Counted from the stretch's first letter, positions 35,908-45,921 are shown. The stretch is 64,000 nucleotides of DNA from Lachnospiraceae bacterium (GCA_017470985.1 JAFUXA010000007.1:1-64000); one strand, 5' to 3'. The notes: a model not told the origin generated them from the letters alone. Made by a program: numbers and translations.

Positions 35908-36254
35908 TGTCCAATATGCTTCGAATTCTGCTTCTTGTTGGAGCGGTTTTAATGCTTATATATACAATCAAATCTATTCGCAAATCCAAGATTCAGATGA
36001 AGGATGCTCTGGTCTGGGTGCTGATAGCAGTTCTTATTGCTATATTTGGAATATTTCCTGCAATTCCTTTCTGGGTAGCAGGAATGCTTGGAATTGATTC
36101 TGCTGCAAATATGGTATTTCTTATATTTATTGCAATTATGATTTTATGCATATTTGCAATGGCACGAAGAATATCTCTTTTGGAAGATAAGTTGAATACT
36201 ATGGCGGGAGAGATTGCCATTAGAACCAAGAAAGATGATGGAGAGGAAGAATAA
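35907..36254 (+). CDS. DUF2304 small membrane protein
   Basis: 115 residues with three membrane helices (LRILLLVGAVLMLIYTI, ALVWVLIAVLIAIFGIF, MVFLIFIAIMILCIFAM) and a charged cytoplasmic tail (ISLLEDKLNTMAGEIAI). It matches DUF2304, a family found next to DPM-like glycosyltransferases, and its start overlaps the upstream GT2 stop by one base. A role as membrane partner of that enzyme is likely but not shown by sequence. Confidence 0.85.
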   Translation: MSNMLRILLLVGAVLMLIYTIKSIRKSKIQMKDALVWVLIAVLIAIFGIFPAIPFWVAGMLGIDSAANMVFLIFIAIMILCIFAMARRISLLEDKLNTMAGEIAIRTKKDDGEEE

Positions 36255-36258
36255 AAAT

Positions 36259-37041
36259 ATGGTTGATCATATTTTTGTAATATGTGCTTATAAGGAAAGC
36301 CCATATCTTGAAGAGTGCATACAGTCATTGAAGAATCAGACATTGCAGTCAGATATAATTATGATTACATCTACTCCATGTGATTATATAACTGATATGG
36401 CAGCAAAGTACAATATTCCATTGTATGAAAATACGGGAGAGGGCGGAATTGCGCAGGATTGGAATTTTGGAGTGTCAAAATGCGATGCACATTATATAAC
36501 AATTGCTCATCAGGATGATATATACGAGCCTGAGTATGCCAGCAAGATTGTAGATTCAATGAAGAAATCACGCAAACCGTTGATTGCGTTTACCGGTTAT
36601 GGTGAATTGAGAAACGGGCAGAAATTATATTCTACCCCTTTGATAAATGTTAAGAAGACTATGCTGATACCTATGAAGGTGAAAGCCTTTGCAGGCAGTA
36701 AATTTATCAGAAGAAGATGTATATCACTTGGAAATTCTATTTGTTGTCCCGCAGTGACTTATTGTATGGATAATTTGGAAAAACCGGTATTTAGAATTGG
36801 ATTGAAGAGTAATCTTGACTGGGAGACATGGGAGAGATTGTCCAGAGAAGATGGAGATTTCATCTATATCCAAGAGCCACTGATGTGTCATAGATTACAT
36901 GAGGAATCAACTACTTCTAAGCTTATAAATGAGAATAAGCGTGGTAATGAGGATCTGGAAATGTTCTATAAATTCTGGCCGAAACCAATTGCTAAGCTCA
37001 TTAATAGATTGTACTCGAGAGGAGAGTCATATAATGGATAA
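36259..37041 (+). CDS. Family 2 glycosyltransferase
   Basis: 260 residues. IFVICAYKESPYLEECI, an AQDWNFGVSKC segment and the metal site AHQDDIYEP mark a GT2 of the kind that starts directly with the Rossmann strand. DWETWERLSREDGDFIYI and the final MCHRLHEESTTS are typical of polysaccharide-locus enzymes. In-frame upstream ATGs lie inside the DUF2304 gene; ATG 36259 has GAGGAAG ten bases before it. It overlaps the next GT2 gene by eight bases. Confidence 0.85.
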   Translation: MVDHIFVICAYKESPYLEECIQSLKNQTLQSDIIMITSTPCDYITDMAAKYNIPLYENTGEGGIAQDWNFGVSKCDAHYITIAHQDDIYEPEYASKIVDSMKKSRKPLIAFTGYGELRNGQKLYSTPLINVKKTMLIPMKVKAFAGSKFIRRRCISLGNSICCPAVTYCMDNLEKPVFRIGLKSNLDWETWERLSREDGDFIYIQEPLMCHRLHEESTTSKLINENKRGNEDLEMFYKFWPKPIAKLINRLYSRGESYNG

Positions 37042-38023
37042 GATGCCCAAGGCAACCATTATTATACCTGTATATAATGTGGAACAGTATCTGAGAAAAT
37101 GCATAGATAGTGCTCTGAATCAGACTTATTATAATTGTGAAGTTATATGTGTAAATGATTGCAGCCCCGATGACAGCCAGAAGATTCTGGATGAATATCA
37201 GGTGAAGTATCCTGACAGATTCTCTTATATTTTGAACAAAGAAAATATGGGACAGGGAAGAAGCCGAATGGCAGCACTAGAGCAGTCTACAGGTGATTAC
37301 ATATTTTTCTTAGATGGTGATGATTATCTGGCAGAAGATTATGTTGCAACATATATGAGAGAAGTGGAAAACGAGGACTACGATATTGTAGTTGGAGGCT
37401 TCACTCGCATAATGCCAGACAAAGAAGTCGTACATGATATTGTAGAAAGCGAGTTTACTCGAGTGTGCTATACAGTTGCATGCTGTAAGATGTATCGCAA
37501 AGCATTTATAACTGAACATAATATCGATTTTACGGATAAGCGAATAGGAGAGGATATCTTCTTTATGCTGTCCTTTTATTGCTGTAATGCAAAAACAAAA
37601 TTTATTCATTACTATGGATATAAATATTTGTTAAATCCGAAATCTACTACAGGTGCTTTGAATTACAATAAGCACTTTGAACGGATTGCTGTTGGTATGT
37701 TTTCTGATTTAATGGAGAAGTATCCTGTGTCATCATTGAGTGATGAACAGATTAGATTATTAGAATATGCATATTTATCTACTATGACAGATGCTTTGCT
37801 GCACTATGGTCATGGATGTAAACCACAGATTATGAGAGACATGCACGAGTATGTCATGAATGATATGAAAGAGCGTTTCCCGAATATTAGAAGTAATCCA
37901 TATTTCAAGATGTTTGGTATTTCGGGGCCGTCCTTGGCCAACAGAATTGGTGTGAGTGTTTTCATGGCTTGTATCAAGTTACATTTGGACAAATCATTAT
38001 GCTTCTTGGCATCGCTGATTTAG
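37034..38023 (+). CDS. Family 2 glycosyltransferase
   Basis: 329 residues. ATIIIPVYNVEQYLRKCI, CEVICVNDCSPDDS, ENMGQGRSRMAAL and FFLDGDDYL form a standard GT2 catalytic core; GEDIFFMLSFYC is the later acidic motif. The C-terminal part is helical and basic. The ATG lies within the end of the preceding gene and has a GAGAGGAGAG site upstream. It is one of five clustered GT2 genes probably acting in sequence on one repeat unit; the specificity is unknown. Confidence 0.88.
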   Translation: MDKMPKATIIIPVYNVEQYLRKCIDSALNQTYYNCEVICVNDCSPDDSQKILDEYQVKYPDRFSYILNKENMGQGRSRMAALEQSTGDYIFFLDGDDYLAEDYVATYMREVENEDYDIVVGGFTRIMPDKEVVHDIVESEFTRVCYTVACCKMYRKAFITEHNIDFTDKRIGEDIFFMLSFYCCNAKTKFIHYYGYKYLLNPKSTTGALNYNKHFERIAVGMFSDLMEKYPVSSLSDEQIRLLEYAYLSTMTDALLHYGHGCKPQIMRDMHEYVMNDMKERFPNIRSNPYFKMFGISGPSLANRIGVSVFMACIKLHLDKSLCFLASLI

Positions 38024-38035
38024 GTTTGGAGATTT

Positions 38036-39136
38036 ATGGTTAGTGTAATAATACCCGTATATAACGGCGCAAATTATATAAGACAGACAGTTACAAATAT
38101 TTTAAATAGTACATATCAAGATCTAGAAGTTATATTAGTTGTGGATGGAAGTCCTGATAATAGTCTGGAGATATGTCAGGAATTATCCAAGGAAGATTCT
38201 AGAGTTCATGCTTATTACAAGGAAAATGGTGGAATTCCCCACGCTAGAAATTATGGAATCGAAAGAGCTACAGGAGATTATATATGTGTATGTGATCAGG
38301 ATGATGTGGTTCAAAATGAGATGTATGAGCGCATGGTGGATAGGATTGACGGTGAGGGCGCAGATATATGTATGTGCAGTACAGGTCAGTTGATAAATGG
38401 TGAGATTGTACCATTTGAGACATTTCCTGATTCTACATATGTAGGGGATGAAGTGAGACGCAAGTTGTTATATCCAGTTGTATTTGAAGGATATGATATT
38501 CCTGGTTATGAGAGTGTAGAGAATCGTCATCCAAGTATATGGAAGACTTTGATTAGACGCGATTTTTATTTAGAGCATAAGTTGAACTTTCATGCATATG
38601 TTAGTTTTGAAGATGATTTATTGATGCTTGTAAATTTACTTGCTGTAGCAGATAAAGTCTGTACAGTAAGTTACAGAGGTTATCTGTGGAATATTAATCT
38701 GAATTCTGAGTCCCATGCCAGAAAATATATAGCTGATATGGGATTGAAACAAAGAGGCTGGGTGGATGACATATGCGCCTCTGTGGCGCTGTCGGAAGCG
38801 GATGATGAAGTGCAGAAGTATGTGAGACAGGTTACAAACTGCAAGGTGTTCGTTGATGCTATTTTGAATTTGTGCAGCCCATATAGACAGGAGAAGTTTG
38901 GCGATATTCGAGATTACTATGAGAAGAACATATATTGCTATGATTTCAAAGAGGCTATGGAGGTGGCTCCATATGCTCAGCGTAAATTCCCGATGCAGAG
39001 ATATATTTTGAAATCCCTGTCACAAGGTCATACATATAGAAGCTATTTCGTTGCAAGGACTTTGGTATTTATTCTGGATAATGTATTAAAGAGTAAGTTG
39101 ATGATGAAATTAGACAGTTTGATGAAAGGTAATTAA
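38036..39136 (+). CDS. Family 2 glycosyltransferase
   Basis: 366 residues. [18 protein letters not shown] begins at residue 2, with [14 protein letters not shown], a [12 protein letters not shown] loop and [10 protein letters not shown] as the metal site, and SFEDDLLML as the acceptor-side acidic motif. The C-terminal third is helical with a basic end ([15 protein letters not shown]). It is separated by 12 bases from the upstream GT2 and by four from the downstream acetyltransferase gene, consistent with co-translation. Confidence 0.87.
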   Translation: MVSVIIPVYNGANYIRQTVTNILNSTYQDLEVILVVDGSPDNSLEICQELSKEDSRVHAYYKENGGIPHARNYGIERATGDYICVCDQDDVVQNEMYERMVDRIDGEGADICMCSTGQLINGEIVPFETFPDSTYVGDEVRRKLLYPVVFEGYDIPGYESVENRHPSIWKTLIRRDFYLEHKLNFHAYVSFEDDLLMLVNLLAVADKVCTVSYRGYLWNINLNSESHARKYIADMGLKQRGWVDDICASVALSEADDEVQKYVRQVTNCKVFVDAILNLCSPYRQEKFGDIRDYYEKNIYCYDFKEAMEVAPYAQRKFPMQRYILKSLSQGHTYRSYFVARTLVFILDNVLKSKLMMKLDSLMKGN

Positions 39137-39140
39137 ACGG

Positions 39141-39704
39141 ATGTCAGTTTTGAATTCTATTAGAAATATAATATATAGCCGGATACAGGGACGGAAGTTT
39201 AAGCGCGTTGGCGGGCAATTTTTGACCAATGGCAAGGTGTCAATAATCGGTGGAAAATGTGTGGAAGCAGAAGGCAATTTCTATGTTGGAAATGGGTTTC
39301 GCATTGAGGCAGTTGAGAAATTCGGTGGCAAGACATTTCATCCAAGTATCAGAATAGGCAAGAATTTTGCGGCGGGAGATTATGTACATATTGGAGCTTT
39401 AGATAGCATTACCATAGGAGATGATGTTCTCTTTGGCTCCAAGATATATGTGACAGATCATCAGCATGGTAATACAACATATGTTGATTTATCACAATCT
39501 CCTCATGAGAGAATGCTGGTGAGCAAGGGACCTGTTGTCATCGGCAATAAAGTATGGATAGGAGATAATGCTGTCATAATGGACGGTGTTACAATAGGGG
39601 ATAGCGCAATTATTGCAGCCAACGCAGTGGTTACGAAAGATGTGCCACCATTTTCTGTTGTTGGCGGAGTTCCTGCCAAAGTTATAAAGCAGGTAGAAGC
39701 ATAA
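39141..39704 (+). CDS. Hexapeptide-repeat acyltransferase (WbbJ/LacA type)
   Basis: 187 residues forming a left-handed beta helix. Hexapeptide turns such as [55 protein letters not shown] and [20 protein letters not shown] are plain, with the catalytic histidine in TDHQHG. The family transfers acetyl from acetyl-CoA to a sugar hydroxyl or amine. In this locus it may O-acetylate a repeat unit, or be the N-acetyltransferase for the 3-amino sugar made by the genes at 42.6-44.1 kb. Confidence 0.88.
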   Translation: MSVLNSIRNIIYSRIQGRKFKRVGGQFLTNGKVSIIGGKCVEAEGNFYVGNGFRIEAVEKFGGKTFHPSIRIGKNFAAGDYVHIGALDSITIGDDVLFGSKIYVTDHQHGNTTYVDLSQSPHERMLVSKGPVVIGNKVWIGDNAVIMDGVTIGDSAIIAANAVVTKDVPPFSVVGGVPAKVIKQVEA

Positions 39705-39726
39705 TAGATTAGAGGAATTAGTAGTG

Positions 39727-40647
39727 ATGGATAAAGAACAGAAATCCATAGATGTATCAGTGGTAGTAGCTTCATATTATCCTAGTTGGGAGAAGATGAA
39801 GTTCACTCTTGATTCTATATTGATGCAGACTGGAGTGAATATACAGATAATCATTTCCGACGATGGATCTGATGATAATTTGTTTGATGAAATACAGGCT
39901 TATATGCAGGAAAATCATTTTGATAATTATAAGCTGGTTGGAGATGACATAAATCACGGTACTGTTATAAATATTTATAATGGAATTTGCGAAGCAAACG
40001 GAAGATACTCGAAATTCATAAGTCCTGGTGATGCCTTAAATGGTAAGGACACTCTTGCTAAGTGGCTGAAGGCTCTGGAAGAATCCGGAAAGAGATGGAG
40101 CTTCTGTGATGCAGTATATTTTGGAGATGTGAGGGATTTGAAGCCTGTTATAGCCAATGCAAATCCTCAGATTATAGATTGTTATCAAAGAAATGATGCT
40201 ATAACCTGTCGCTGGAATTATCTGGTATTAAATGATTTGGCTTTAGGGGCTTGTACTTTAGGTCAGACTGATTTGCTAAAGGAATGCCTGTCAGAGATAG
40301 TCGGCAAGGTTAAATATGCAGAAGACAATATATACAGATTGATGATGTATAGAAATATAGTACCTATGTATTATGAGCATAACTCAGTATTATATGAGTA
40401 TGGAACTGGAGTATCAACTTCAGCTAATGATAAGTGGACGAAGCTGTTGCTGGCAGATTCCAATGAGACTGATAAAGTGATGTTTTCTGATGAAAACAGA
40501 GATGAATTTCAGGACAAGATATATAGAGCATATGAGAAGAGAAAGGCAGAGTCGAAAATAAGTCAGCTTAATCTTGGAGCAAAAGGTCGTTTGAAAATAA
40601 TGTTGAAGCGCAACCTCTTCCCGAGAAAGACTCCTTCGAAATTATGA
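39727..40647 (+). CDS. Family 2 glycosyltransferase
   Basis: 306 residues. VSVVVASYYPSWEKMKFTL, IQIIISDDGSDDN and FISPGDALNG (metal site, with GD in place of the usual DD) give a GT2 core. AEDNIYRLMMYRN is the later acidic segment. A GTG at 39724 is also in frame; ATG 39727 has GAGGA ten bases upstream. Its stop overlaps the flippase start by four bases, linking the last sugar addition to export. Confidence 0.83.
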   Translation: MDKEQKSIDVSVVVASYYPSWEKMKFTLDSILMQTGVNIQIIISDDGSDDNLFDEIQAYMQENHFDNYKLVGDDINHGTVINIYNGICEANGRYSKFISPGDALNGKDTLAKWLKALEESGKRWSFCDAVYFGDVRDLKPVIANANPQIIDCYQRNDAITCRWNYLVLNDLALGACTLGQTDLLKECLSEIVGKVKYAEDNIYRLMMYRNIVPMYYEHNSVLYEYGTGVSTSANDKWTKLLLADSNETDKVMFSDENRDEFQDKIYRAYEKRKAESKISQLNLGAKGRLKIMLKRNLFPRKTPSKL

Positions 40648-42077
40648 ATAAATTAAAACTCTTTTTGGAAAATTTTTTGGTATATGGATTGGGCGGCGTA
40701 ATCAGTCAGATTGTTCCGCTTATTATGGTACCTATTGTTACCCATATTATGCCCAATACAGATTATTATGGAATTACAGATATGTCCCAGACTATTGTAA
40801 GTTTCTGTAGCGCCATTGCACTTATGGGAATGTATGATGCCATGTATCGTATGTTCTTTGAAAAAGAAGAGAGTGAATACAAAAAGACTGTGTGCTCCAC
40901 TGCATTATTATTTACAATAGCATCATCATTTATAGTCTTTTTGTTGATGATTATATTTAGAGCGCAAATTGCAGGAGCATTTTATAATAATAGAAATCTG
41001 GCATATGTGGTATATATTACTGCCATGTCAACTCTTGTGGGAGCCACCAATGGTATTATATCTGCTCCTACTCGAATGGAGAATAAACGCAAGATTTTCC
41101 TGATTACCAATACACTTAGTCCGGTATTCTCATATTCTATTGCAATACCTTTGCTTTTGGCAGGACATTATATAATTGCTTTGCCGCTTGCTTATGCATT
41201 GTCTGCATTGATTTTGGAAGCATCATTTGCATGTATGAATCATAAGTGGTTTTCCCTTGGATTATTTGATAAGGAACTGCTGAAGAAGATGCTTGTTATT
41301 GCCTTGCCTTTAATGCCGAATTTTCTGGTATACTGGTTGTTCAACTCAGCTGACAGGCTTATGATTACACATTTGATAGGTATAGGGGCTTCCGGTGTCT
41401 ATGCTGTCGGTGCCAAGCTTGGATTGGCAAGCCAGTTAATATATACTGCCTTTGCAGGTGGTTGGCAGTTTTTCGCATTTTCAACTATGAAGGAGGAGAA
41501 TCAGGTTCAAACCAACTCCAGAATATTTGAATATTTAGGTGGTATTTCCTTTGCTGCAACTATGTTTATATGTGCGTTGGCAGAACCGATTTATGCTTTG
41601 TTATTTGACCAGGAATATCATGGTGCATTTATTGTATCTCCATACCTGTTTTTGGCGCCATTACTTCAGATGTTGTTTCAGGTGGCAGCCAACCAGTTTC
41701 TTGTTATCAAGAAGACCTGGCCGAATTTATTTATATTGGCTGTAGGTGCTTTGGCAAATATTATTATTAATTATGTGATGATTCCGAAAATTGGAATTGA
41801 GGGAGCAGCGTTGGCAACTCTTATTGGATATGCTATGGCAGATATAATCTGCTGTATCGTCTTAATCAAGATGGATTTGATGGTACTGTCAACCAGATTC
41901 ATGTTGGCAGTGTTGATTACAGGATTTTTGCTTGTTATGTGGAGATTTGTATTTATCCATCATGTCTTTATTACATTGGTAGCAGCAGTGGGATTGAGCC
42001 TGATACTGGTAGTTTTATATAGAGATGATGTTATGAGAATAGTGAATGCTTTGATTCATAGAGGAGATAATAAATAA
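40644..42077 (+). CDS. Wzx-like polysaccharide flippase
   Basis: 477 residues with about fourteen membrane helices of the MOP/PST superfamily, which flips lipid-linked oligosaccharides to the outer face. LVYGLGGVISQIVPLIMVPIVT at the N-terminus, followed by IMPNTDYYGITDM, is characteristic, as is LFNSADRLMITHLIGIGASGVYAVG in the middle. Length and helix number are normal for Wzx. Its presence besides Wzm/Wzt in one locus implies two export routes or two glycans. It is coupled to the preceding GT2 by an ATGA overlap. Confidence 0.9.
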   Translation: MNKLKLFLENFLVYGLGGVISQIVPLIMVPIVTHIMPNTDYYGITDMSQTIVSFCSAIALMGMYDAMYRMFFEKEESEYKKTVCSTALLFTIASSFIVFLLMIIFRAQIAGAFYNNRNLAYVVYITAMSTLVGATNGIISAPTRMENKRKIFLITNTLSPVFSYSIAIPLLLAGHYIIALPLAYALSALILEASFACMNHKWFSLGLFDKELLKKMLVIALPLMPNFLVYWLFNSADRLMITHLIGIGASGVYAVGAKLGLASQLIYTAFAGGWQFFAFSTMKEENQVQTNSRIFEYLGGISFAATMFICALAEPIYALLFDQEYHGAFIVSPYLFLAPLLQMLFQVAANQFLVIKKTWPNLFILAVGALANIIINYVMIPKIGIEGAALATLIGYAMADIICCIVLIKMDLMVLSTRFMLAVLITGFLLVMWRFVFIHHVFITLVAAVGLSLILVVLYRDDVMRIVNALIHRGDNK

Positions 42078-42078
42078 C

Positions 42079-42567
42079 ATGAGAATGAGAAGATTAGAGG
42101 AGAAAGATGCTCCTTTTATGCTGGAGTGGATGCATGATGAAAGCGTAGTTGAATATTTATCAGCGAATTTTGCAGCCAAGACAATAGATGACTGCAAGGC
42201 TTTTATAGAGTCATCATACACGGATACAGATGTAAATATGGCTGTGGTAAATGATGATGATGAGTATATGGGAACTGTCAGTTTGAAACATATACAGGAT
42301 AAAACAGCAGAATTTGCTATTACATTTCGCAAATGTGCCATGGGCCAGGGATATTCAACTTATGGCATAAAGAAAATCATAGAATATGGACTGGAAGAGT
42401 TAGGACTTGAGAGCGTATATTGGTGTGTATCTCCGGATAATGCCAGAGCGGTTCGCTTTTATGACAAAAATGGTTATAATAGAGTAGATTCAGCTATTTT
42501 GAATATAGTAGGAGATTATTCACCTGAACAGATTGAATATTTTATATGGTATCAGGTGTGCAAATAA
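42079..42567 (+). CDS. GNAT-family N-acetyltransferase
   Basis: 162 residues. MRMRRLEEKDAPFMLEWM is the usual start of RimJ/RimL-like GNAT enzymes; GTVSLKHI, GQGYSTYGIKKII (acetyl-CoA loop) and NARAVRFYDKNGYNRV complete the fold. It lies one base after the flippase and 19 before the ketoisomerase gene. Placement beside the ketoisomerase and aminotransferase makes it a good candidate for acetylating the 3-amino group of the dTDP-sugar, although known enzymes for that step are mostly of other types. Confidence 0.85.
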   Translation: MRMRRLEEKDAPFMLEWMHDESVVEYLSANFAAKTIDDCKAFIESSYTDTDVNMAVVNDDDEYMGTVSLKHIQDKTAEFAITFRKCAMGQGYSTYGIKKIIEYGLEELGLESVYWCVSPDNARAVRFYDKNGYNRVDSAILNIVGDYSPEQIEYFIWYQVCK

Positions 42568-42586
42568 AGCGCGAGAGGATTAGAAA

Positions 42587-42988
42587 ATGCAAGTAGTAAA
42601 ATATGTATTTCAGCCCCATGGTGATGATAGAGGGCAGTTGGTTGCTTTGGAAGAAATGAAAGATATCCCTTTTGAAATAAAGAGAGTTTATTATATGTAT
42701 GACACCAAGGAAGGTGTAACCAGAGGTTATCATGCTCATAAGAATTTGGAGCAGATTCTGATTTGCATACATGGCAGTTGCAAGATTCGCCTCAATGATG
42801 GAACAGAGACCAAGGTGGTTCCTCTTGAAAAACCATACGAGGGATTGTATGTTGCCAATAATATGTGGAGAGAAATGTTTGACTTCTCTCCTGACGCAGT
42901 TCTTATGGTCTTGGCATCAGAATTGTATGATGAATCAGATTATATCAGAGATTATGACGAATTTTTGAAATTCGTAGGAGGTAAATAA
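42587..42988 (+). CDS. dTDP-4-keto-6-deoxyglucose ketoisomerase (FdtA/QdtA family)
   Basis: 133-residue cupin of the FdtA/QdtA/WxcM family. It moves the keto group of dTDP-4-keto-6-deoxyglucose from C4 to C3 before amination. Signature segments are [30 protein letters not shown] (catalytic histidines) and [13 protein letters not shown]. The length is typical. Two bases separate it from the aminotransferase gene. FdtA gives the galacto and QdtA the gluco epimer; the two cannot be told apart by eye, so the product is dTDP-Fuc3N or dTDP-Qui3N. Confidence 0.88.
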   Translation: MQVVKYVFQPHGDDRGQLVALEEMKDIPFEIKRVYYMYDTKEGVTRGYHAHKNLEQILICIHGSCKIRLNDGTETKVVPLEKPYEGLYVANNMWREMFDFSPDAVLMVLASELYDESDYIRDYDEFLKFVGGK

Positions 42989-42990
42989 TT

Positions 42991-44088
42991 ATGAAGGTAC
43001 CATTTGTTACATTTGGACCTCTTCAGCAGGAATTGGATTCTGAATTAAGAGGTGCATTTGAGAGAGTATATGATAGAAGTTGGTATATAGAAGGCGTAGA
43101 GGATGAGGCTTTTGAGAAGGCTTTTGCTAAATATTGTCATACAGATTACTGTGTGGGAGTCGGCAATGGTTTGGATTCTCTTATGCTTGCATTGAAGGCT
43201 TTGGGAGTAGGCGAAGGTGACGAGGTTATAGTGCCTTCTAATACTTATATTGCTACAGCCCTGGCTGTAACTTATGTAGGAGCTAAGCCTGTATTTGTTG
43301 AGCCTGATATCAATACATTCAATATTGATCCAAATAGAATTGAAGCGGCTGTGACCGAGAAAACCAAGGCTATAATGCCGGTACATCTATATGGTCAGGC
43401 TTGTGATATGGATCCGATTATGGAGATCGCCAGAAAACATGGCTTGTATGTGGTAGAAGATTGCGCTCAGGCACATGGTGCTACTTATAAGGGAAGAGTT
43501 ATTGGTTCCTTTGGTGATGCGGCAGGATTCTCATTCTATCCTGGCAAGAACTTAGGAGCTCTTGGTGATGCAGGTGCTACAACTACCAACAGTAAAGAGC
43601 TGGCTGATAAGATTCGTGCTTTGGGAAATTACGGATCTGATTATAAGTACCATCATATATATCAGGGGAATAATTCCAGATTAGATGAGTTGCAGGCAGC
43701 ATTTTTGGCAGCTAAGCTTCCACATCTTGAAAAGGTAAATGAGAATAGAAGAGCTACTGCAGATAAATATTTATCAGGAATTAATAATCCTGAAGTTATT
43801 CTGCCTGTTGTTCCGGATTATGCTGTTCCTGTATGGCATATATTTGGAATCAGATGTAAGAGAAGAGATGAGTTAGAGAAGCATCTAAATGATTTGGGAA
43901 TAAGCACTAATAAGCATTATCCAATACCTATGCATCTGCAGGGATGCTATTCAGATTTGGGATATAGCGAGGGTGATTTCCCGATTGCAGAAGAGATAAG
44001 CAAGACTGAATTAAGTTTGCCGATGTACTATGGTATGACTGATGAAGAGATACAGTATGTTATAGATGGTATCAACAGTTTTAAATAA
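42991..44088 (+). CDS. dTDP-3-keto-6-deoxyhexose aminotransferase (FdtB/QdtB, DegT family)
   Basis: 365-residue PLP-dependent sugar aminotransferase. [45 protein letters not shown], the [13 protein letters not shown] cofactor site and [18 protein letters not shown] with the PLP lysine are typical of the DegT/DnrJ/EryC1 family; its partner two bases upstream points to the FdtB/QdtB branch acting on the 3-keto sugar. With RmlA, an RmlB encoded elsewhere and an acetyltransferase, it would give a 3-acetamido-3,6-dideoxyhexose for the glycan. Confidence 0.9.
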   Translation: MKVPFVTFGPLQQELDSELRGAFERVYDRSWYIEGVEDEAFEKAFAKYCHTDYCVGVGNGLDSLMLALKALGVGEGDEVIVPSNTYIATALAVTYVGAKPVFVEPDINTFNIDPNRIEAAVTEKTKAIMPVHLYGQACDMDPIMEIARKHGLYVVEDCAQAHGATYKGRVIGSFGDAAGFSFYPGKNLGALGDAGATTTNSKELADKIRALGNYGSDYKYHHIYQGNNSRLDELQAAFLAAKLPHLEKVNENRRATADKYLSGINNPEVILPVVPDYAVPVWHIFGIRCKRRDELEKHLNDLGISTNKHYPIPMHLQGCYSDLGYSEGDFPIAEEISKTELSLPMYYGMTDEEIQYVIDGINSFK

Positions 44089-44110
44089 TTAGTTGTGAGC
44101 GAAGAGGATA

Positions 44111-45178
44111 ATGAACAATAATAGAAATGCTAGGCAATCAAATATAGAATTGTTGAGAGTACTATGTATGCTTGGTGTAGTAGTTCTTCATTTTAACAAT
44201 CCTGTAATTGGAGGAGCGATAGACAAAGTTGCTCCTGCATCTATGCATAGACTGGCTCTATGTGTTGCGGAAAGTATAGCTGTATGTGCAGTTGATTTGT
44301 TTGTATTAATTACAGGATATTTCTTGTGTAACAGTTCAAAATCCAGAAGTGTAGTGAAGCCGATTAAGCTGTTGGTTCAGGTGATTGTATTTAATGAAGC
44401 CTGGTATTTAATCGAAAGCTTTATACAACACCGACCTATTGATATGAAGTATGGCGTGTTTAATTATTTATTTCCGGCATCTTACTTTGCAATTTTGTAT
44501 GCGGCAGTTTATCTGGTGTCACCGTTGATCAATAGAGCCTTTGATGGTATGCAAGATGCTAATCTTGACAAAGTAGTAGCTTTGCTGGTGATATTATTTT
44601 CCATCGAGCCTTATGCAGTGGAGTTATTAGAACATAAGACTGGAATGAGTTTTGTGGGGCTGTCTTTTATAAGCGCTTATGGAAATGGTGATGGATATAA
44701 TATTGTGAATTTTATCCTCATGTATATTATTGGTCTGTGGATTAGACGGCGGGAAGATTCTATCAAGAAGATTTCAAGCTGGATAATATTTTGGATATGG
44801 ATTGTTGATGTTGCATTTATTGTATGGATTATTCAATATGACTGGAACTATGCATTGGAATATTTAAGCCCATTTGTAGTTGCGCAGGCGGCACTGTTAT
44901 TTGTAATATTTAACAGATTGAGTATTCAGAGCAGGATTATCAACAGCCTGGCCAAAGCTACATTTAGCGTATATTTATTAAATGGCTTTATGCTTCATTA
45001 TATAGATGTGAATAAAATCGTGAATCAAAACATATTGGTTATGATTATAGAAATTGCAATTGTGGCAATTGTGATTTATATCTTGTGTTGGATTCTCGAA
45101 ATGATTTATTCATTTATTGTAGACAGAGTGATTCTGGGTGGAATTTCCAAGGATGCATTGTCTATAAAATACCATTAG
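44111..45178 (+). CDS. Membrane acyltransferase, family 3
   Basis: 355 residues with about ten helices. QSNIELLRVLCMLGVVVLHF carries the acyltransferase-3 signature with the conserved histidine; the FVLITGYFLCNS motif in helix two and an ASYFAILYAAVYLVSPLIN segment are typical of the subgroup in Gram-positive polysaccharide loci. It probably O-acetylates the glycan from the membrane. It is the second such enzyme in the window; sequence similarity to the one at 12971-14047 is low. GCGAAGAGG upstream serves the ATG. Confidence 0.85.
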   Translation: MNNNRNARQSNIELLRVLCMLGVVVLHFNNPVIGGAIDKVAPASMHRLALCVAESIAVCAVDLFVLITGYFLCNSSKSRSVVKPIKLLVQVIVFNEAWYLIESFIQHRPIDMKYGVFNYLFPASYFAILYAAVYLVSPLINRAFDGMQDANLDKVVALLVILFSIEPYAVELLEHKTGMSFVGLSFISAYGNGDGYNIVNFILMYIIGLWIRRREDSIKKISSWIIFWIWIVDVAFIVWIIQYDWNYALEYLSPFVVAQAALLFVIFNRLSIQSRIINSLAKATFSVYLLNGFMLHYIDVNKIVNQNILVMIIEIAIVAIVIYILCWILEMIYSFIVDRVILGGISKDALSIKYH

Positions 45179-45256
45179 TCGACATCGTGATAGTTTAATG
45201 ATAGAATAAACAAGGTTTTTAGTTTACAACCTGTATTTTTGGAGGAACAAATAGAT

Positions 45257-45841
45257 ATGGCAAAATATGGCAAGATTGAAGTTACTGAAGATTGTAACGG
45301 TATTAAAGGTTTAAAGGTAATCGAGCCTTCAGTATTCGGTGATGAGCGCGGTTACTTTATGGAGACATATAATTATAATGATTTCAAGGCAGCAGGCATT
45401 GACTGCGAATTTGTACAGGACAATCAGTCTGCTTCCAAGAAGGGCGTGCTTCGTGGATTGCATTTCCAGCTTAATTACCCACAGGATAAGCTTGTGCGCG
45501 TAATCAAAGGTGAAGTCTATGATGTGGCAGTTGATTTGCGTGAAGGTTCTGAGACATTTGGTAAATGGTTTGGAATTAAGCTTACAGAGGAGAACAAGAA
45601 GCAGTTCTTCATTCCAAAGAATTTCGCACATGGATTCCTTGTGCTTTCTGATTATGCAGAGTTTTGCTACAAGGTTACTGATTTCTATCATCCAAATGAT
45701 GAGGGTGGATTAATGTACAACGATCCTGATATTGGAGTTGAGTGGCCACTTCCGGAAGGAATGACAGAGGATGATTTGATTTTGTCTGACAAGGACAAGG
45801 TGAACTGGAGTTATAAAGAATATTTAGCTGAACATCGTTAG
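45257..45841 (+). CDS. rmlC: dTDP-4-dehydrorhamnose 3,5-epimerase
   Basis: 194-residue cupin-fold epimerase of dTDP-L-rhamnose synthesis. FGDERGYFMETYN, the GVLRGLHFQLNYPQDKLVRV segment with the catalytic histidine, GEVYDVAVDLR and FAHGFLVLSDYAEFCYKVTD are classic. An in-frame ATG at 45239 overlaps the GGAGG site (45241-45245), so ATG 45257 is used. RmlA is at 9.7 kb; RmlB and RmlD are not in the window, so rhamnose synthesis must be completed from elsewhere if it occurs. Confidence 0.95.
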   Translation: MAKYGKIEVTEDCNGIKGLKVIEPSVFGDERGYFMETYNYNDFKAAGIDCEFVQDNQSASKKGVLRGLHFQLNYPQDKLVRVIKGEVYDVAVDLREGSETFGKWFGIKLTEENKKQFFIPKNFAHGFLVLSDYAEFCYKVTDFYHPNDEGGLMYNDPDIGVEWPLPEGMTEDDLILSDKDKVNWSYKEYLAEHR

Positions 45842-45921
45842 GATTTTCGGGCTGACATAAGTGCAACGGATACTGATTCGATGCATTTGTTGTATGAAAT
45901 GTTGGATAAGGAATATAAGAA

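Noticed and set aside
45205-45240. Terminator before rmlC (AGGTT/AACCT hairpin followed by T)
   Set aside because: Only five base pairs with a ten-base loop; too weak to call.
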